Assembly: GCA_028622995.1 (NCBI GenBank)
Contig: JAJQJQ010000006.1
Span: forward strand, 434,001 to 498,000
Reading direction: 5' to 3'
DNA: 64,000 bases
From: Panagrolaimus kolymaensis
Lineage: Eukaryota > Nematoda > Chromadorea > Rhabditida > Panagrolaimidae
Shown: piece by piece, positions 62,003 to 64,000 of the stretch
Layout of the letters: each line of letters begins with the position of its first letter
Position numbering within the stretch: the first letter of the stretch is position 1
The notes under the pieces: model-generated
Databases searched by the model: none
What the model was told of the DNA's origin: nothing
The model's input: only the letters and a program-made list of their open reading frames with translations
Position numbers and translations under genes: made by a program

Positions 62003-62525
62003 ATGGTAAATCAAATGTCTTCTTCATCTTCCAATTATCAAAAATTACCCAACTCCTCATCCCTTCAAACTTCTCATTCCTCACCCAATTGCCTTTATGA
62101 AGAAAATAAAGATGATCATGGAATCGCCGAAGAAGACGATGAAGAAATAAGCGATGATGAAAGACACCATTTTTTACATCCATCCGATCATTCTCTCCTA
62201 CATCAGTTTTATTCGTCTCCTTCACAACAAAAATTTTTACCCCCACCAATTATTTCATCCTTGAATGGTCATCGAATGGCTATACCTCCACATGTTCCAG
62301 GAAGTTGTAGAAGGCAACAACAACATAGAAAAAAAATTTCTTCAAATGTTTTATTACATTTTAGTGGTGGTGGAAGTGGAAATGGAAATAATAATCGTTT
62401 TATACATCAAACATCCATTGATTCACCGCCTAAAAGTGTTAGAAAAAATTTATATTTACAACATCAAAGTCATAGCAGCCATTTATTTCATGGTATGCCA
62501 TCAACGAAAATAAAAACATTAGAAG
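62003..62525 (+). CDS. Coding exon of an unknown gene, disordered N-terminus (partial)
   Basis: Starts at ATG 62,003 and runs 174 codons to a donor GAAG|GTGAG at 62,525 (phase 1). The chain is Ser/His/Asn/Gln-rich with acidic (EEDDEEISDDE) and basic (RRQQQHRKK) blocks and a Gly tract; no domain is visible. Composition and base use differ clearly from the surrounding non-coding DNA, and the donor is good, so I regard it as a real first or early exon. Candidate acceptors downstream (about 62,780 and 62,866) do not give a convincing continuation, so the gene probably extends beyond the window through long introns carrying the CAGTT array. Confidence 0.6.
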
Positions 62526-64000
62526 GTGAGTTCCAGAATTGGTGGCTCGAATGACAGTTTTTAAATTTTATCTATAATTTATTTCGGAGAATTGTCCGGA
62601 GACATAGTTCAATGCAGTTAAAAAAAATCTGAAATCTTTAAAACTTTGTTTAAAACTTTTTTTTGTTGTTGTTTTTTTGATTCAAAAATATTTAGCTCTA
62701 TGCAGTTTTTTTAATACGAAATTCCTTGAATGAAATTGTTGCGTCATGTCAGTCGCCTCAATTTTTTTTTATTTTCCCAGATCCTACGGTTGGAATCCAT
62801 AAATCAGTTATTAATATTTCGAACCAAAAAAAATAATATCCCTTAAGTATGTCCCTTTTTTTCATAGATATGATCCCAATATTAACTTCAATAATAATAA
62901 AAATTCAAAAGAATTTCAAAATTTAAAATAATATTTTATCGTTTTTTAAATAAATTACAGTTTAATTTTTGAAATTTGAAACTAATGGACAGTTTTTAAT
63001 GGATTCCATCAAAGAGAACGCAAAGCTTTTCGTCGTCACAGTTTTTTATTATTATCGAAATCATTTAATTAGTGCAAACTCAATCCAGTTAAAAAAATAA
63101 AAACCCCTGACTTTCCTTTTTGCTTTTTTCATACATACAAAAATCGGTCAATGCAGTTTTATAAATTTAAATGTTCTAATGCTCTATAAAAAATCATAAC
63201 ATTTTAGTTTGCAGTTAATATTTTTTATCTTTTCAAGAGCTACAATTTTTGTAATTTTAATTCATTTCTTTAAACTGGAATTACCGTTATTGCAGTTTTT
63301 TTATTGTCGAAATCCTAAACATAGAAATCAAAAATGTAAACATTTATTAAAATTATTTAAAAATATAAAACCGTTTGGTCACAGTTTTTTAAAAAAATTA
63401 TAATAATTGCCAAGTTCAACGCAGTTATAAAAAAATTGTGAAAAGTTTAAAAGTTTTTGAAAAAATCTTATTTTACTTATTTTTATAAAATTAGTTTATA
63501 ACTTTTTATTTTTTCAAGACCATTTCACGGTAAGCAGTTTTTTTAATAAATGGCTTAAAAATGTCTTTGATTTTTGCTTTCCATTTTTATTATCGAAATC
63601 CGTATGTCGAAACCAAAACAAACAGAGCACAGTTATTAAAATATACAAAAAATCTTTAAAAGTATTCAGTTTTGTCAAAAAATAACGAAATTAAACTTAT
63701 CTTAAAAAGCTCAAAAACCCAATAGAATTTTTTAAATTTTTTGTTGAAATTCAGTTAAAAATTTATATTTTTTGCATGAAGTAACTGTTCAACTCAGTTT
63801 TTTTATGAACCTCTTAGAATAATATTGCTGCAGTTCGAATTTACAGTTTATTTTAATTTTGAAATTTATATTCCCTATAATGATCCTCAGTTATTAAGAT
63901 ATTAAAAATAATAAAATTTCCAAAAAATCTTCACAGTTTTTTTTATATTTTGATTTTCCTCGTGCAGTTTGAAACAAAAAAATACATTTAAATGAAACAA
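62526..64000. other. Probable intron with CAGTT array
   Basis: Follows the donor at 62,525. Dense CAGTT words, A/T-rich spacers, no exon I can support. Short frames near weak acceptors at 62,780 and 62,866 were examined but give only 15-20 codons each. Confidence 0.4.

Larger units (their letters stand above)
55571..63970 (+). repeat. CAGTT-array domain C
   Basis: The + strand CAGTT-plus-A/T-run words reappear at 55,571 and continue to the right edge, becoming dense from about 58,900. As in domains A and B the reverse complement is rare. The domain contains the exon at 62,003 and the two hAT elements at 58.2-58.8 kb, which interrupt the pattern. Density falls around 57,450-58,000. Confidence 0.8.

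Overview
The window is A+T-rich eukaryotic DNA, almost certainly from a nematode. It has short introns with TTTTTAG/TTTTCAG acceptors, two single-domain ShKT secreted peptides, a FMRFamide-receptor-like GPCR, and 5' ends lying just downstream of acceptor-like TTTCAG sites, as expected for spliced-leader trans-splicing. I cannot name the species. No bacterial-type operon, CRISPR array, rRNA or tRNA was found.

Layout. 1-10.4 kb is non-coding and contains two tiny hAT-type foldback elements. 10.4-20.5 kb is a six-exon GPCR gene (+) with long introns, one of which carries a Tc1/mariner-like MITE. 20.6-29.7 kb is a compact gene region: an unknown protein with repeated SMGLNTLF-type motifs (21.5-22.9), two ShKT peptides (24.4 and 26.5) and a five-exon type II membrane protein (27.2-28.6). 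29.7-41.9 kb has no recognisable gene but holds a 761-bp hAT-derived element. 44.6-50.4 kb carries three + strand housekeeping-type genes: an ERI1-like DEDDh exonuclease with a one-base frame break, a CCDC97 (DUF2052) homologue and a GYF-domain protein. 52.1-54.5 kb carries a nine-exon minus-strand gene that joins an ALIX-type Bro1 domain to an ataxin-3-type Josephin deubiquitinase domain. 55.6-64 kb is non-coding with two adjacent hAT elements, plus one coding exon near 62 kb.

Two things stand out. First, three long domains (about 0-20.6, 29.7-41.9 and 55.6-64 kb) are filled with the short word CAGTT followed by an A/T run, roughly once every 75-85 bp. It lies almost only on the + strand and drops to chance level in the compact gene regions between. 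In diverged internal duplications the bases just 5' of CAGTT are the variable part, while the motif and spacer are kept. This looks like an array of small units, possibly a small-RNA (21U/piRNA-like) locus array or an intronic/chromatin element; the sequence alone does not decide which. Second, the Bro1-Josephin fusion keeps its reading phase through all nine exons (637 codons) and retains the Cys-His-Asn catalytic residues. It links in one polypeptide two activities, ESCRT-associated Bro1 scaffolding and deubiquitination, that act together in yeast and animals as separate proteins.
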